A DNA stretch of 64,000 nt from Pseudaminobacter soli (ex Zhang et al. 2022) (GCF_014595955.1 NZ_JABVCF010000003.1:372001-436000), one strand, 5' to 3'; counted from the first letter of the stretch, positions 47,069 through 56,000 are shown. Notes: generated by a model from the sequence alone, not told the origin. Made by a program: numbers and translations.

Positions 47069-50000
47069 GTGCAGGGCTGGTTCGTCGTCTTCCTGGCCGT
47101 CGCCTATGTGACGCTGCTGTTCGTGATCGCCAGCCTCGGCGACCGCTGGGCGTCGAGGATCCGTTCGAGCCGGGTGCGGCCCTACATCTATGCGCTCAGC
47201 CTTGCCATCTATTGCACGTCCTGGACGTTCTTCGGCTCGGTTGGTCTGGCGGCGGAACGCGGCTTCGAGTTCCTCGCCATCTATATCGGGCCGGTTGTGG
47301 TGTTCCTGTTCGGGTTTCCGCTGCTGCGGCGGATCGTCAAACTGGCGAAGGCCCAGAAAATCACTTCGATCGCGGACTTCCTCGGTGCGCGCTATGGCAA
47401 AAGCTTCCCGGTCGCCCTTATCGCCACGCTGATCGCCACGGTAGGCGCCCTCCCCTACATCGCGCTGCAACTCAAGGCGATCTCCGGCTCGGTCAGTCTG
47501 ATGATCGAGTACTACACCGGCTCTCCGCCGTCCTTCGATCCGTTCCTCAGCGACATCTCGCTTGGCGTGACGCTGATGCTTGCTCTCTTCGCCGTGCTCT
47601 TCGGCACCCGGCACGCGGATGCGACCGAACATCAGGACGGGCTGGTCCTTGCCGTGGCGGTGGAATCCGTCGTGAAGCTTGCCGCCTTCCTGGCGATCGG
47701 GCTGCTGGTCGTCTTCATTCTCTTCGACGGGCCGGCCGACATGGCCGAGACGCTTGCCGCGAGCAACGTCGTCGAGCCGGCGATGCATCACAGCACCTCG
47801 CTCGGCACCTGGCTTGTGGTCACGGTGATCAGCGGCTTCGCCATCATCATGCTGCCGCGGCAGTTCTACGTGATGATCGTCGAGAATCGCAGCGAACCGG
47901 AACTGCGGCGTGCGAGTTGGGTGTTTCCGCTTTATCTGATCGCGATCAATCTCTTCGTCCTGCCGATAGCCCTGGCGGGTCTCCTGAAGATCGGCCCGGC
48001 CACGAGCAGCGATCTATACGTGCTGTCGCTGCCCCTGTTCGCAGGCTACGACACTCTGGCAATGGTCGCCTTCGTCGGCGGGCTTTCGGCGGCGACAGCG
48101 ATGGTCATCGTGGAGAGCGTGGCGCTCGCCATCATGATCTCCAACGACCTTGTCATCCCGCTTTTTGTCCGGCGCCGGCTCAAGGCCGAAGCCGGCGATG
48201 GCGGCGACTGGTCGAGCCTCATCCTCAACGTTCGGCGCGCGGCTATCTTCGCGATACTGCTCGCCGCCTTCCTCTACTACCGCGAGAGCACCTCGAACAC
48301 GCGTCTCGCCTCGATCGGCCTGATGTCCTTCGCGGCGATCGCGCAGTTTGCGCCTGCCTTCATCGGCGGACTGGTCTGGCGCCGCGCCAATGCGCGCGGG
48401 GCGGCGCTCGGCATGTGCGCGGGCATCGCCGTCTGGTTCTACACCCTGCTGCTTCCATCCCTTGCCTCTCCCGACCTGGCGCTCCTGACGGAAGGTCCAT
48501 TCGGCGTCGAGGCTCTGCGGCCGCAAGCGCTGTTCGGCACCGTGGCTGAGCCGCTGAACCATGGAGTGCTCTGGAGCCTCTCCATCAATCTGCTGTTCTA
48601 CGTGCTGGGTTCCCTCTCCCGCGCGGCGGTTCCGCTGGAACGTATCCAGGCGGCGATCTTCGCGCCTCGCGACGCCAGTCCGATGCCGAGTCTCCGCCGC
48701 TTCCGAACGGCTGTCACGGTCAACGACCTGAAGGACACGATTGGAAAGTATCTGGGCGTGGAGCGCACCGAACGTTCGTTCCAGACCTTCGAAGCCAAGG
48801 GCGGGCTTGAGCTCAGCGGCAACGATCAGGCGAGCATGGCTGTTGTCCGCTTCTCGGAGCAACTGCTGGCAAGCGCGGTCGGCTCGTCGTCGGCCCGGCT
48901 GATCCTCTCATTGCTCTTCCAACGCCAGGACAGGACATCACGCGATACCTTTCGCCTGCTGGACGACGCGACTGAAGCGCTCCAGCACAATCGCGACCTG
49001 CTCCAGATCGCGCTGGACCAGATGGAGCAGGGCATCACGGTCTTCGACCAGGACTTTCAGCTGACCTGCTGGAACCGGCAGTTCCGAGTGCTGCTAGATC
49101 TGCCTGAAGAAATGGGAAGGGTCGGGGTATCGCTTGACGAGATTCTTCGGCTGCTGGTGTCGCGCGGCGAGATCGCGACGGAGGCTCGGGTATCGCTGCT
49201 CAACCGCTTCACCAGTTTCGGCACCCCGTGGCAGCTCGAGCTGGCGAAAAGCGGCCGCATCCTCGAGCTCAGGTCGAACGCCATGCCCGACGGCGGCATC
49301 GTCGCCACCTACGCGGACATCACGGCGCGGGTGCAGGCCGACCTCGCGCTCAAGCGCGCGAACGAGTCGCTGGAACAGCGCGTGCGCAGCCGCACGGCCG
49401 AACTGCTGCAGGTCAACGAAGAACTGGCTCAGGCACAGATGCTCGCGGAAGAAGCAAATCTCGGCAAGACACGCTTCCTGGCCGCTGCCGGCCACGACAT
49501 CCTTCAGCCGCTCAATGCGGCGCGTCTTTACTGCGCGTCGCTGCTGGAGCGCATGAGCGGCGGATCAGAGGCCGAGGCCGCCCGAAACATCGAATCTTCG
49601 CTGGAATCGGTCGAGGCAATCCTCGGCGCAGTACTGGACATCTCCCGCCTCGATGCCGGCGCGATGAAACCGGTAGAGACCGTGTTCAGGCTTGACGCCC
49701 TGCTGCGGCAGATCGCGACCGACTTCTTGCCTCTCGCGCACGCGAAAGATCTCGAACTCACGATCGTGCCGTCCTCGCTGAAGGTGGAAACCGACCGGAA
49801 TCTGCTGCGCCGGCTGGTTCAGAACCTGGTCTCCAACGCAGTCAAATACACCCGCAAGGGCCGCGTCCTTGTCGGCGTGCGGCGCAGAGGCGATCTCGCG
49901 GAGATCCAGGTCTTCGACACCGGCATCGGGATCCCGTCTGACAAGCTCAGCAGCGTGTTCCAGGAGTTCACCCGTTTGGACGACGCCATGCGCGAAGCCC

Positions 50001-50563
50001 AGGGGCTTGGCCTTGGCCTGTCGATCGTCGATCGCATAGCGCGCGTGCTTCGGCTCGAGTTACGCATCCACTCCGTGCACGGCAAGGGAACGTGCTTTTC
50101 GGTCCTCATGCCAATCTGCGCGGCCGCCGAGACGCCGGTGTCGGTGGATGCCCGCCCGAAACTAGCCGCAGCGACCGCGCTGCATGGACTCTCGGTGCTA
50201 TGCGTCGACAACGAGCCTCGGATCCTGGAGGGCATGAAGCTGCTGCTGGAAGGCTGGGGCTGCGAGGTCCGGACTGCGACCGGCAGGACCGAGATCTTCG
50301 CCGACGATCAGCGGTTGCCGGCGCCGGATGTCATTCTGGCGGATTTTCACCTAGACGGCGAAACCGGTCTGGACCTGATCAGGGATTTGCGCCTTCGATG
50401 GGAAGTGTCCGTTCCGGCCATTCTGGTCACAGCGGACCGCTCAAGCGAAGTCCGCGCAGCCGCGGGCGAGGCCGACATTCCCATCCTCAACAAGCCGCTC
50501 AAGCCGGCGGCACTGCGCACACTGATGTCGCGCATTCGCAGAATGGCCGAAGCTGCCGAATGA
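47069..50563 (+). CDS. Hybrid sensor histidine kinase with sodium/solute symporter domain
   Basis: 1164 residues from GTG 47069 (GGGAGGG upstream). Residues 1 to about 510 form an SSS-type transporter-like domain of some 13 helices, as in CbrA. A PAS domain follows at about 640-760 (QGITVFDQDFQLTCWN), then a coiled coil, the histidine kinase core (H809 in AAGHDILQPLN, then the ATP-binding NLVSNAVKY and DTGIGIP) and a C-terminal receiver with the acceptor aspartate at D1092 (ILADFHLDG). The kinase H-box with DILQPLNA is of the type seen in NahK/ErcS-like kinases. No separate response regulator is adjacent. The transported or sensed solute is unknown. Confidence 0.9.
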   Translation: MQGWFVVFLAVAYVTLLFVIASLGDRWASRIRSSRVRPYIYALSLAIYCTSWTFFGSVGLAAERGFEFLAIYIGPVVVFLFGFPLLRRIVKLAKAQKITSIADFLGARYGKSFPVALIATLIATVGALPYIALQLKAISGSVSLMIEYYTGSPPSFDPFLSDISLGVTLMLALFAVLFGTRHADATEHQDGLVLAVAVESVVKLAAFLAIGLLVVFILFDGPADMAETLAASNVVEPAMHHSTSLGTWLVVTVISGFAIIMLPRQFYVMIVENRSEPELRRASWVFPLYLIAINLFVLPIALAGLLKIGPATSSDLYVLSLPLFAGYDTLAMVAFVGGLSAATAMVIVESVALAIMISNDLVIPLFVRRRLKAEAGDGGDWSSLILNVRRAAIFAILLAAFLYYRESTSNTRLASIGLMSFAAIAQFAPAFIGGLVWRRANARGAALGMCAGIAVWFYTLLLPSLASPDLALLTEGPFGVEALRPQALFGTVAEPLNHGVLWSLSINLLFYVLGSLSRAAVPLERIQAAIFAPRDASPMPSLRRFRTAVTVNDLKDTIGKYLGVERTERSFQTFEAKGGLELSGNDQASMAVVRFSEQLLASAVGSSSARLILSLLFQRQDRTSRDTFRLLDDATEALQHNRDLLQIALDQMEQGITVFDQDFQLTCWNRQFRVLLDLPEEMGRVGVSLDEILRLLVSRGEIATEARVSLLNRFTSFGTPWQLELAKSGRILELRSNAMPDGGIVATYADITARVQADLALKRANESLEQRVRSRTAELLQVNEELAQAQMLAEEANLGKTRFLAAAGHDILQPLNAARLYCASLLERMSGGSEAEAARNIESSLESVEAILGAVLDISRLDAGAMKPVETVFRLDALLRQIATDFLPLAHAKDLELTIVPSSLKVETDRNLLRRLVQNLVSNAVKYTRKGRVLVGVRRRGDLAEIQVFDTGIGIPSDKLSSVFQEFTRLDDAMREAQGLGLGLSIVDRIARVLRLELRIHSVHGKGTCFSVLMPICAAAETPVSVDARPKLAAATALHGLSVLCVDNEPRILEGMKLLLEGWGCEVRTATGRTEIFADDQRLPAPDVILADFHLDGETGLDLIRDLRLRWEVSVPAILVTADRSSEVRAAAGEADIPILNKPLKPAALRTLMSRIRRMAEAAE

Positions 50564-50577
50564 GAATATTCGGCCAT
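50543..50577 (+). terminator. Hairpin overlapping the end of the hybrid kinase gene
   Basis: Two mutually exclusive stems cover the stop codon: ATGGCCGAA (50543-50551)/TTCGGCCAT (50569-50577), nine pairs, and a nested GCCGAAT (50555-50561)/ATTCGGC (50568-50574), seven pairs. No T-run follows, so intrinsic termination is uncertain. Confidence 0.35.
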
Positions 50578-50799
50578 CTCTGGTAGCATTCACAATAAAA
50601 ATGTAGTAATTGGTTTTGGATCGCAGGCAACGTTGGGGGACAGTTGCCGTGGGTGCGTACGAGTTCTGCAGCGTAGCATCGTTCATCCGCACGGAGTCGT
50701 TGACGCGCCGTTGCCGACCGACCCTGTCCATTAACAGACCTGATCTATTCTCAAATCGAGACCACTCCTTCGACTTCGAAGCGAGCGGGCTGCTCTGAC

Positions 50800-52136
50800 A
50801 TGGACTTGAGCGGCTTCTCGATACTGGGGCGCAGCAAGCCGACGCATCAATCCAAGCCCCAGTGGGCCAATAGAAGCATCTCGGCGTTCGACTCGGGAGA
50901 CGAGTTGGTACGCTTCTTCTTCTCTGAGTTCGAAGCTTGGCACCCTATTCTCAAGAGGCTCCGCCTCTCGCCAGATACGGTGATCCGGCTGGCAGCCAGG
51001 GTGAAGGATCACGGGACCGATTTCCAGAGCGAACTGCTCGCCTCCAACCTGGTCTCGGAAGAGGAACTGTTCCGGGCGATCGCCGAGGAGTTCCGCATAG
51101 CATTCATCGCCGAGCTTGACCCGGATCGGCTGGTCGTCAAGCCAGAGGACCGAGAGCTGCTTTTGCGCAGCCGCAGCAAGCACGTGCATGTCTGGATGCT
51201 GGGACGCGACGGCCGCACGCATCCTTTGATCGCTCCCGCAGGCATGAGCCTCGGCAGCTTGAAATCGATCCTGCAACGCAACGGCAGGCTTCTTCCTCTC
51301 CTTCGTCTCACAACCCCGCGAGTGCTGCGACAGGCCATATTGGCTCCATCATCCAAATCGCTGTCCGAGCACGCAAGAAATCGGCTGTATGAGCAGTTTC
51401 CAAGCTTATCAGCCAAGATCGTCGCGACGGCGCGTCAGGGCCTGATCCTCGGCCTGGTGATGGCCTCCATTCCTCTGGGTTTTGCTCTGGAGCCGTCGGC
51501 CACCCTCCTGGCCGTCCATATCTTTTCATCCCTGTTCTTCCTATCATGCGGCGCGCTTCGCTTCGCGGCAGCCGCAAGTTCTCCGGAGCCTACGCCGGCC
51601 AATCTCGAGCGGACGCCGGCCAACACCCTGCCTGTCTATTCGGTGCTGGTCGCGCTTCGCAACGAAGTGGACGTCATTCCCCAGTTGCTTGCAGCCCTGG
51701 AGCAGATCGTCTGGCCTCGCAGCAAGCTGGAGATCAAGCTGGTGTGCGAGGCCGACGACCACCTGACGCTTGACGCGATCGCAGAATTCGAACTGCCTCA
51801 CCACTTCGAGGTGGTGAAGGTTCCGCCGGGCCTACCCCGCACCAAACCGAAGGCCCTCAACTTCGCGCTGCAACTCATCAAGGGTGATTTCGTCGTCCTG
51901 TATGACGCCGAAGACCGCCCGCACCCGCTGCAACTGCTGGAAGCCTGGCGGCGCTTCGAGGAAGGGGGCGAGGATCTCGCCTGCCTGCAGGCGCCGCTGG
52001 AGATCACGAATGGTGCTTCCGGCGTCATTCCCCGGATGTTCGCCTTCGAATACTCGGCGCTGTTCTCCGGGCTGCTCCCCTGGCTGTCGGGTCGGCGGAT
52101 CATCATCCCGCTCGGAGGAACGTCCAACCATCTGAG
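50800..52136 (+). pseudogene. Family 2 glycosyltransferase, 5' part, cut by a transposon
   Basis: The first 445 codons of a 648-codon gene are intact up to the element; the frame then runs on into the element for a few codons to a TAG at 52147. Residues 1-190 resemble the N-terminal domain seen in T2SS/GspE-type and glycosyltransferase fusions. Two membrane helices follow (about 205-255). The GT2 catalytic domain starts near 280 with YSVLVALRNEVDVIPQ, and YDAEDRPHP gives the metal-binding acidic cluster. The rest of the active site (ED and Q-x-x-R-W) is in the 3' part at 56749. The product would be a truncated, probably inactive enzyme. It was presumably a processive or lipid-sugar-synthesising transferase. 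Confidence 0.9.
52129..52136. repeat. Left copy of 8-bp target-site duplication
   Basis: CATCTGAG ends exactly where the transposon begins and is repeated directly after the right end (56741-56748). Removing the element and one copy restores the reading frame of the glycosyltransferase. Eight bases is the duplication size known for IS1595-type elements. Confidence 0.93.
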
Positions 52137-52159
52137 CGGTATTATGTAGCAACCTCAAA
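52137..52159 (+). repeat. Left terminal inverted repeat
   Basis: The end begins CGGTATTATGTA and pairs with the right end at 56718-56740 at 20 of 23 positions; the mismatches are at positions 9, 13 and 17. The outer eight bases CGGTATTA are identical. Confidence 0.92.
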
Positions 52160-52174
52160 TGAAATGCGCTATGC

Positions 52175-52189
52175 CAACGATAAGCGTTG
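52175..52189. promoter_or_regulatory. Operator copy 1 (CAACG-N5-CGTTG)
   Basis: CAACGATAAGCGTTG lies 15 bases before the ATG at 52205 and abuts an extended -10-like TGATATATG. It is nested in a wider inverted repeat ATGCCAAC (52171)/GTTGGCAT (52199) that includes the ATG. Matching copies lie at 55238 and 55285, next to the XRE gene, so the XRE protein is the likely binder. The transcript may have almost no leader, because no ribosome site precedes the ATG. Confidence 0.6.
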
Positions 52190-52204
52190 ATATATGCTGT
52201 TGGC

Positions 52205-52642
52205 ATGACCGATGGGTATGACCTCACCATAGCCGGACTGCTTCGCAAGCGAGGCGAGATGCTGGCCAACCTCGCGGATCTCCGGGAGCAATTGGCCGTC
52301 GTCTCGAATGACGTAGAGGCCATAGAGCGCATTCTGGAGACGCTCGGCTACGATGGCGATCTGCCGACCAAGACCACGCGAGCGCCGCGCATCGTCCTCT
52401 TCTACAGGGGAGAGCTTCGCCAGTTCCTGCGGCAGTCCTTGGAGGAACACGGCCCGTCAACGTCACGTCAGCTTGCGGAGCGATTGGTTCACATGGAGGG
52501 AAAAGACGCTCGCGACCGGCGCTTGATGAATGATGTGGTCAAGCGAATGGGCAAGGCGCTTCGACAAATGCGGGAAGTTGGAATAGTTACCCGATCGCCG
52601 GGCAAGATAAAAGGTGAGTTTACCTGGGCTGTCCAGAAGTAA
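52205..52642 (+). CDS. Winged-helix-like passenger protein
   Basis: 145 residues from ATG 52205; an earlier in-frame TTG at 52187 overlaps the operator. The N-terminal half is a coiled coil (LLRKRGEMLANLADLREQL). The C-terminal half (from about residue 68: LRQFLRQSLEEHGPSTSRQL) looks like a winged helix and ends in a beta-hairpin (GIVTRSPGKIKGEFTW). It is 78 bases upstream of the methyltransferase-nuclease gene on the same strand and may regulate or assist it. I know no close family. Confidence 0.65.
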   Translation: MTDGYDLTIAGLLRKRGEMLANLADLREQLAVVSNDVEAIERILETLGYDGDLPTKTTRAPRIVLFYRGELRQFLRQSLEEHGPSTSRQLAERLVHMEGKDARDRRLMNDVVKRMGKALRQMREVGIVTRSPGKIKGEFTWAVQK

Positions 52643-52720
52643 ACAACTCACTAACACGCTGATTCTTCTTCATTAACTATCACGTCGTATTATTGCGATC
52701 GCGCGGCGGAGGCCACGGGG

Positions 52721-54271
52721 ATGAATAAGCTTTTCTTTGGCGATAATTTGGATGTGTTGCGGGAGCACATAAAGGACGAGAGCGTCGATCTCATCTATCT
52801 AGATCCCCCGTTCAATTCAAAGGCCAACTACGGCGTTATTTTCTCTGACAAATCAGGAGTAATGTCCGAGGCGCAGGCCGAGGCGTTCAAGGACACTTGG
52901 ACATGGGGGGAAACGTCAGCCCATGCCTACCAGGACTTGATCGGGATGCGAAGTGAACTGTCTGTCCTCATGGAGGCCTTCCGAAAATGGCTCGGGACAG
53001 GTGGAACGCTCGCCTATCTATCAATGATGGCCGTTCGACTGGTCGAGCTGAAGCGGGTTTTGAAGGAAACCGGCAGCATCTATCTACACTGCGACCCCAC
53101 CGCGAGCCACTATCTCAAGATAATTATGGACGCCATTTTTGGGCATCGGAATTTCCGAAATGAGGTCATCTGGGACTATTCGTTCAGGCTGATGGACCTT
53201 CCCCGATTTTTCAATCGTAAGCACGACGTCATACTCTTCTATGCTGCTAGTGATCGGTCGTTCTTCAATATGCCCAAAACAGAGTGGACGCGAGAAGACT
53301 TGATGCGCTCGCGAAAGCAGAAGATTCATGTCGATGATGAGGGCGTCGAGTGGATTTGGATGCCGGGAGGTAGAGGGAACTCAAAGAGTAGGCTGCGGCG
53401 TGTGGACGAAATAATCGCGGGCGGGAAGGCGGTATCGGATGTATGGCCGATCCCGATCATCTCCTCTTCGTCACGCGAGAGGGTGGGCTATCCAACACAG
53501 AAGCCCCTAGCGTTACTGGACCGGATTATCTCAGCTTCATCGAAAGAAGACGCAGTCGTCCTAGATCCTTTTTGTGGCTGCGGCACGACAATCGAAGCCT
53601 CTGAGCGCTTACGGCGAAACTGGCTTGGTATTGATATCACCCACTATGCCATCACCGTGATCCAGAATCGCCTGGAGAGACGCCGGCCGGACGCGAAGTT
53701 CTCAATCTATGGCCGTCCCACCGATTTAGCGGGCGCTATCGCACTGGCAGAACGCGATAAGTATCAGTTTCAATGGTGGGCAGCATGGAAGTTGGGCGCC
53801 CAAACCTACGAGTCAAAGAAGGGCGGCGACAAGGGGGTGGACGGCAACATCTATTTCGCGAATGGTCCGTATGGACTTGGTCGCATCATTATCTCTGTGA
53901 AGGGTGGGCATCATGTGAACCCATCCATGGTGCGAGATTTGGCTGGCACGGTTGAACGCGAGAATGCCGAGATGGGTGTTCTGGTCACCCTCAATGAGCC
54001 TACGCGGGGGATGATATCGGATGCCGCCAATTATGGTTTCGTTTCCAAGACGCCTCACGGTCGCCTGCCTCGCGTCCAGATCGTAACGGCGGCAGACCTG
54101 ATAGACGGTCGTCTGCCGAATTTCCCGCCCATACCAATTTCTCAGAGTGCTGCGCGTCCCCGAAAGCGAGACAAAGACCAATTGGAATTGATGCTGCCCT
54201 TCGCCGGATCGCAGTCATTGCGGACAGGGACCGGCGATATGATAGACCCACGCTTTCTGTCGTTCGCCTAG
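52721..54271 (+). CDS. DNA methyltransferase fused to an Mrr-like nuclease domain
   Basis: 516 residues. Motif IV DLIYLDPPFNS is near the start (DPPF at 28-31) and motif I VVLDPFCGCGTT is at about 279-290, with RVGYPTQKP just before. This order defines a beta-class amino methyltransferase, probably adenine N6. The central part (140-250) would recognise the target. Residues 350-460 add a PD-(D/E)xK-like domain: KKGGDKGVDGNIYF (D374) and IISVKGG (K394), then DLAGTVERENAEMGVLVT as in Mrr. Serine stands where most have E or Q before x-K, so cutting ability is uncertain. GGAGGCC precedes the ATG. One protein may both methylate and cut. The convergent transposase stop overlaps its stop. Confidence 0.88.
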   Translation: MNKLFFGDNLDVLREHIKDESVDLIYLDPPFNSKANYGVIFSDKSGVMSEAQAEAFKDTWTWGETSAHAYQDLIGMRSELSVLMEAFRKWLGTGGTLAYLSMMAVRLVELKRVLKETGSIYLHCDPTASHYLKIIMDAIFGHRNFRNEVIWDYSFRLMDLPRFFNRKHDVILFYAASDRSFFNMPKTEWTREDLMRSRKQKIHVDDEGVEWIWMPGGRGNSKSRLRRVDEIIAGGKAVSDVWPIPIISSSSRERVGYPTQKPLALLDRIISASSKEDAVVLDPFCGCGTTIEASERLRRNWLGIDITHYAITVIQNRLERRRPDAKFSIYGRPTDLAGAIALAERDKYQFQWWAAWKLGAQTYESKKGGDKGVDGNIYFANGPYGLGRIIISVKGGHHVNPSMVRDLAGTVERENAEMGVLVTLNEPTRGMISDAANYGFVSKTPHGRLPRVQIVTAADLIDGRLPNFPPIPISQSAARPRKRDKDQLELMLPFAGSQSLRTGTGDMIDPRFLSFA

Positions 54272-55227
54272 TTGCTCCGCTGCCAGTATCCAGCCCAAAC
54301 CCGGCTCACAGGATGATTGAGCGCCCCACCAAGGATCGCGAAGGCGTTTGCACCGTTTGAGTGGCGGCGATGATCCTCCAGCCAAGCGGCGTGGTTGGCA
54401 TACTGGTAAAGGTACTGCGGCGAAACGTGATGGTGCTGACCGGAGACCATCCGGCGAAGGCGAGAAAAGAAGCTTTCGACGCCGTTGGTATGGACGCCGT
54501 CCAGATAGCTGTACGCCTCGCTGTGATTGATGCGGAAGGCTACTAAACTGTCATGAAGCGCATCCCAGTGGCTCGCCTCGTCGGCATAGAAGGTTGACCC
54601 CTTACGAGCCTTCGCTGCGATGGACAGACCGTCAGCTTCGCTGGTTACGACGTGGGTATAGGTACGCCCCTGACGCTCACGTAGCGCGACTACAACCCGG
54701 CGCTGGCCAGTCTGATGGACCGCCTTGCGGCGGTCGATGCGCTTCTCTTTGAAGTTGGCCGGTCGGATATGGCCACCAAAATATGCGCCGTCTATTTCGA
54801 TCTCACCGCCCGGAGTAGCGTCGGCAAGTTCGGCAGCAAGGGCCTCACGCAGCTTGTGCGATAGTACGAAGGCCGTCTTGTACTGGCAGTCGATATCACG
54901 TGACAATTGGAGGGCGGAAAGGCCCTTGGCAGCATTCACGAAGATGCAGATGGCGGCCAGGAGGTCCACATAAGCCATCTTACGGGACGCGAATATCGTT
55001 CCAGACGTAACGCTAAACTGCTTGTTGCACGCGATGCAACGGAAGGTCGGACGGTCCTTGATGGGCTTGCTGTCCAGGCAGCCGCAAGCGGGGCAAACTG
55101 GCTGGCCGTGAGTATCAGCCCACCGCATCCGCTTGAACGTCTCGTATGCCGACTGTTCGCCGCCCCTGTATATGTCGCGGAGGCTAAGGGTTCGAGCTTC
55201 GGCGCTTAGGAGGAAATGTTGAGCCAC
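54268..55227 (-). CDS. IS1595-family transposase
   Basis: 319 residues from a GTG at 55227 with GAGG upstream. An N-terminal zinc ribbon has CPAC (45-48) and CIAC (64-67). The catalytic core (ISXO2-like DDE domain) shows D146 in EIEIDGAYFGG, D216 in TFYADEASHWD, and HTNGVESFFSRLRR around N248 and E251 for the third position. The length and domain order fit the family. The promoter at 55259-55287 and operator at 55238-55252 suggest repression by the XRE protein. The gene looks intact, so the element may still move. Confidence 0.95.
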   Translation of the reverse strand: MAQHFLLSAEARTLSLRDIYRGGEQSAYETFKRMRWADTHGQPVCPACGCLDSKPIKDRPTFRCIACNKQFSVTSGTIFASRKMAYVDLLAAICIFVNAAKGLSALQLSRDIDCQYKTAFVLSHKLREALAAELADATPGGEIEIDGAYFGGHIRPANFKEKRIDRRKAVHQTGQRRVVVALRERQGRTYTHVVTSEADGLSIAAKARKGSTFYADEASHWDALHDSLVAFRINHSEAYSYLDGVHTNGVESFFSRLRRMVSGQHHHVSPQYLYQYANHAAWLEDHRRHSNGANAFAILGGALNHPVSRVWAGYWQRSN

Positions 55228-55237
55228 TGTCAGACCT

Positions 55238-55252
55238 CAACGAAAATCGTTG
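55238..55252. promoter_or_regulatory. Operator copy 2 (CAACG-N5-CGTTG)
   Basis: CAACGAAAATCGTTG, with one further matching pair outside (T/A), lies 11 bases before the transposase GTG and at the expected transcription start of that gene. Binding here would block transposase transcription and cover its ribosome site. Confidence 0.65.
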
Positions 55253-55258
55253 ATGTAA

Positions 55259-55287
55259 GTGATATTGGTGATTATCACTCATGTCAA
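55259..55287 (-). promoter_or_regulatory. Transposase promoter
   Basis: On the minus strand TTGACA (plus 55282-55287) is followed after 17 bases by TATCAC (plus 55259-55264). The -35 is perfect. Transcription would begin near 55252, inside operator copy 2. Confidence 0.6.
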
Positions 55288-55299
55288 CTAAAATCGTTG
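55285..55299. promoter_or_regulatory. Operator copy 3 (CAACT-N5-CGTTG variant)
   Basis: CAACTAAAATCGTTG differs from copy 2 by one base. It overlaps the -35 of the transposase promoter and lies four bases before the -35 of the XRE promoter, so one bound protein could act on both. A larger repeat ATGTCAA (55281)/TTGACAT (55303) encloses it. Confidence 0.55.
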
Positions 55300-55302
55300 G
55301 CC

Positions 55303-55331
55303 TTGACATAAAGCGGTTGAATCCTTAGAAA
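55303..55331 (+). promoter_or_regulatory. Promoter of the XRE gene
   Basis: TTGACA at 55303-55308, a 17-base spacer, and TAGAAA at 55326-55331. The start of transcription would coincide with the ATG at 55338, so the mRNA may be leaderless. No good ribosome site is present, which agrees with that. Confidence 0.55.
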
Positions 55332-55337
55332 TGTCGT

Positions 55338-55580
55338 ATGTTGACACCGGAACAGAGTCGGGCGGCGCGCGGGTGGCTGGACTGGTCGCAAGACGAACTT
55401 GCCGGCCGAGCCAAGGTATCGCTTTCGACTATCCGAGACTTTGAGAAGGGACGGCGGACGCCAATCGCGAACAACCTGGACGCAATCGTGCGAGCCTTGG
55501 AGTCCGCTGGCGTCGAACTTTTGTTCTCGGATGAGGGCAAGGCAAAGGGTGTTGCCGTTTCCAGCAACACCCCCGCATAG
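55338..55580 (+). CDS. XRE-family regulator of the transposon
   Basis: 80 residues. A single helix-turn-helix of the Cro/CI kind is plain: EQSRAARGWLDWSQDELAGR followed by VSLSTIRDFEKGRRTPIANN, then an amphipathic end (LDAIVRALESAGVELLF). It diverges from the transposase across 110 bases holding two operators and two promoters. By family role it is probably the repressor of the transposase and possibly of the 52205 operon, where a third operator lies. It may also keep the restriction-modification protein at safe levels, like C proteins do. Confidence 0.9.
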   Translation: MLTPEQSRAARGWLDWSQDELAGRAKVSLSTIRDFEKGRRTPIANNLDAIVRALESAGVELLFSDEGKAKGVAVSSNTPA

Positions 55581-55590
55581 GCGACTAGGC

Positions 55591-55788
55591 TTAGATGTCG
55601 TCCCCTGGAGGAGGCAGCGGGACGGCAGACACAAAGCGGCGACCGTGGATGATGTGGTTTACGGTGCCGACGTTGAGATTGAAGGCAATGGCAGCCCTCG
55701 TCTGCGACCAGCCGTTAACCACCACGGCCCAAAGGACGTGACAAGCTTTGAGATGGTCGCAAGGATGGTAGTCGAAGTTTGTGCGCAT
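55591..55788 (-). CDS. Small HTH-like passenger protein
   Basis: 65 residues from ATG 55788, with AGGA nine bases upstream; an earlier in-frame ATG at 55875 is less likely. KACHVLWAVVVNGWSQTRAAIAF and LNVGTVNHIIHGRRF look like a short helix-turn-helix. It is convergent with the XRE gene (stops ten bases apart). Similar short proteins occur in phages and mobile elements. Function unknown. Confidence 0.55.
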   Translation of the reverse strand: MRTNFDYHPCDHLKACHVLWAVVVNGWSQTRAAIAFNLNVGTVNHIIHGRRFVSAVPLPPPGDDI

Positions 55789-56000
55789 GATGGGGTTCCT
55801 ATTTTGCGCGATTTGGGAGCCCCGGCCTTGAAAACAGGCCAAAAAGATGCGACTTTCAGAGTGCGTAGTATGCATCTGAGCCGTTCCTGACCGGGGCAGT
55901 TTGGATCATGCGAACCGGGCCAAGTGTTCCACCACCTGACCCGGCCCGATTAGACCGCTAATAACGGTCCATGGTTTTTAACCATGAAGTCCTCCGTGTT

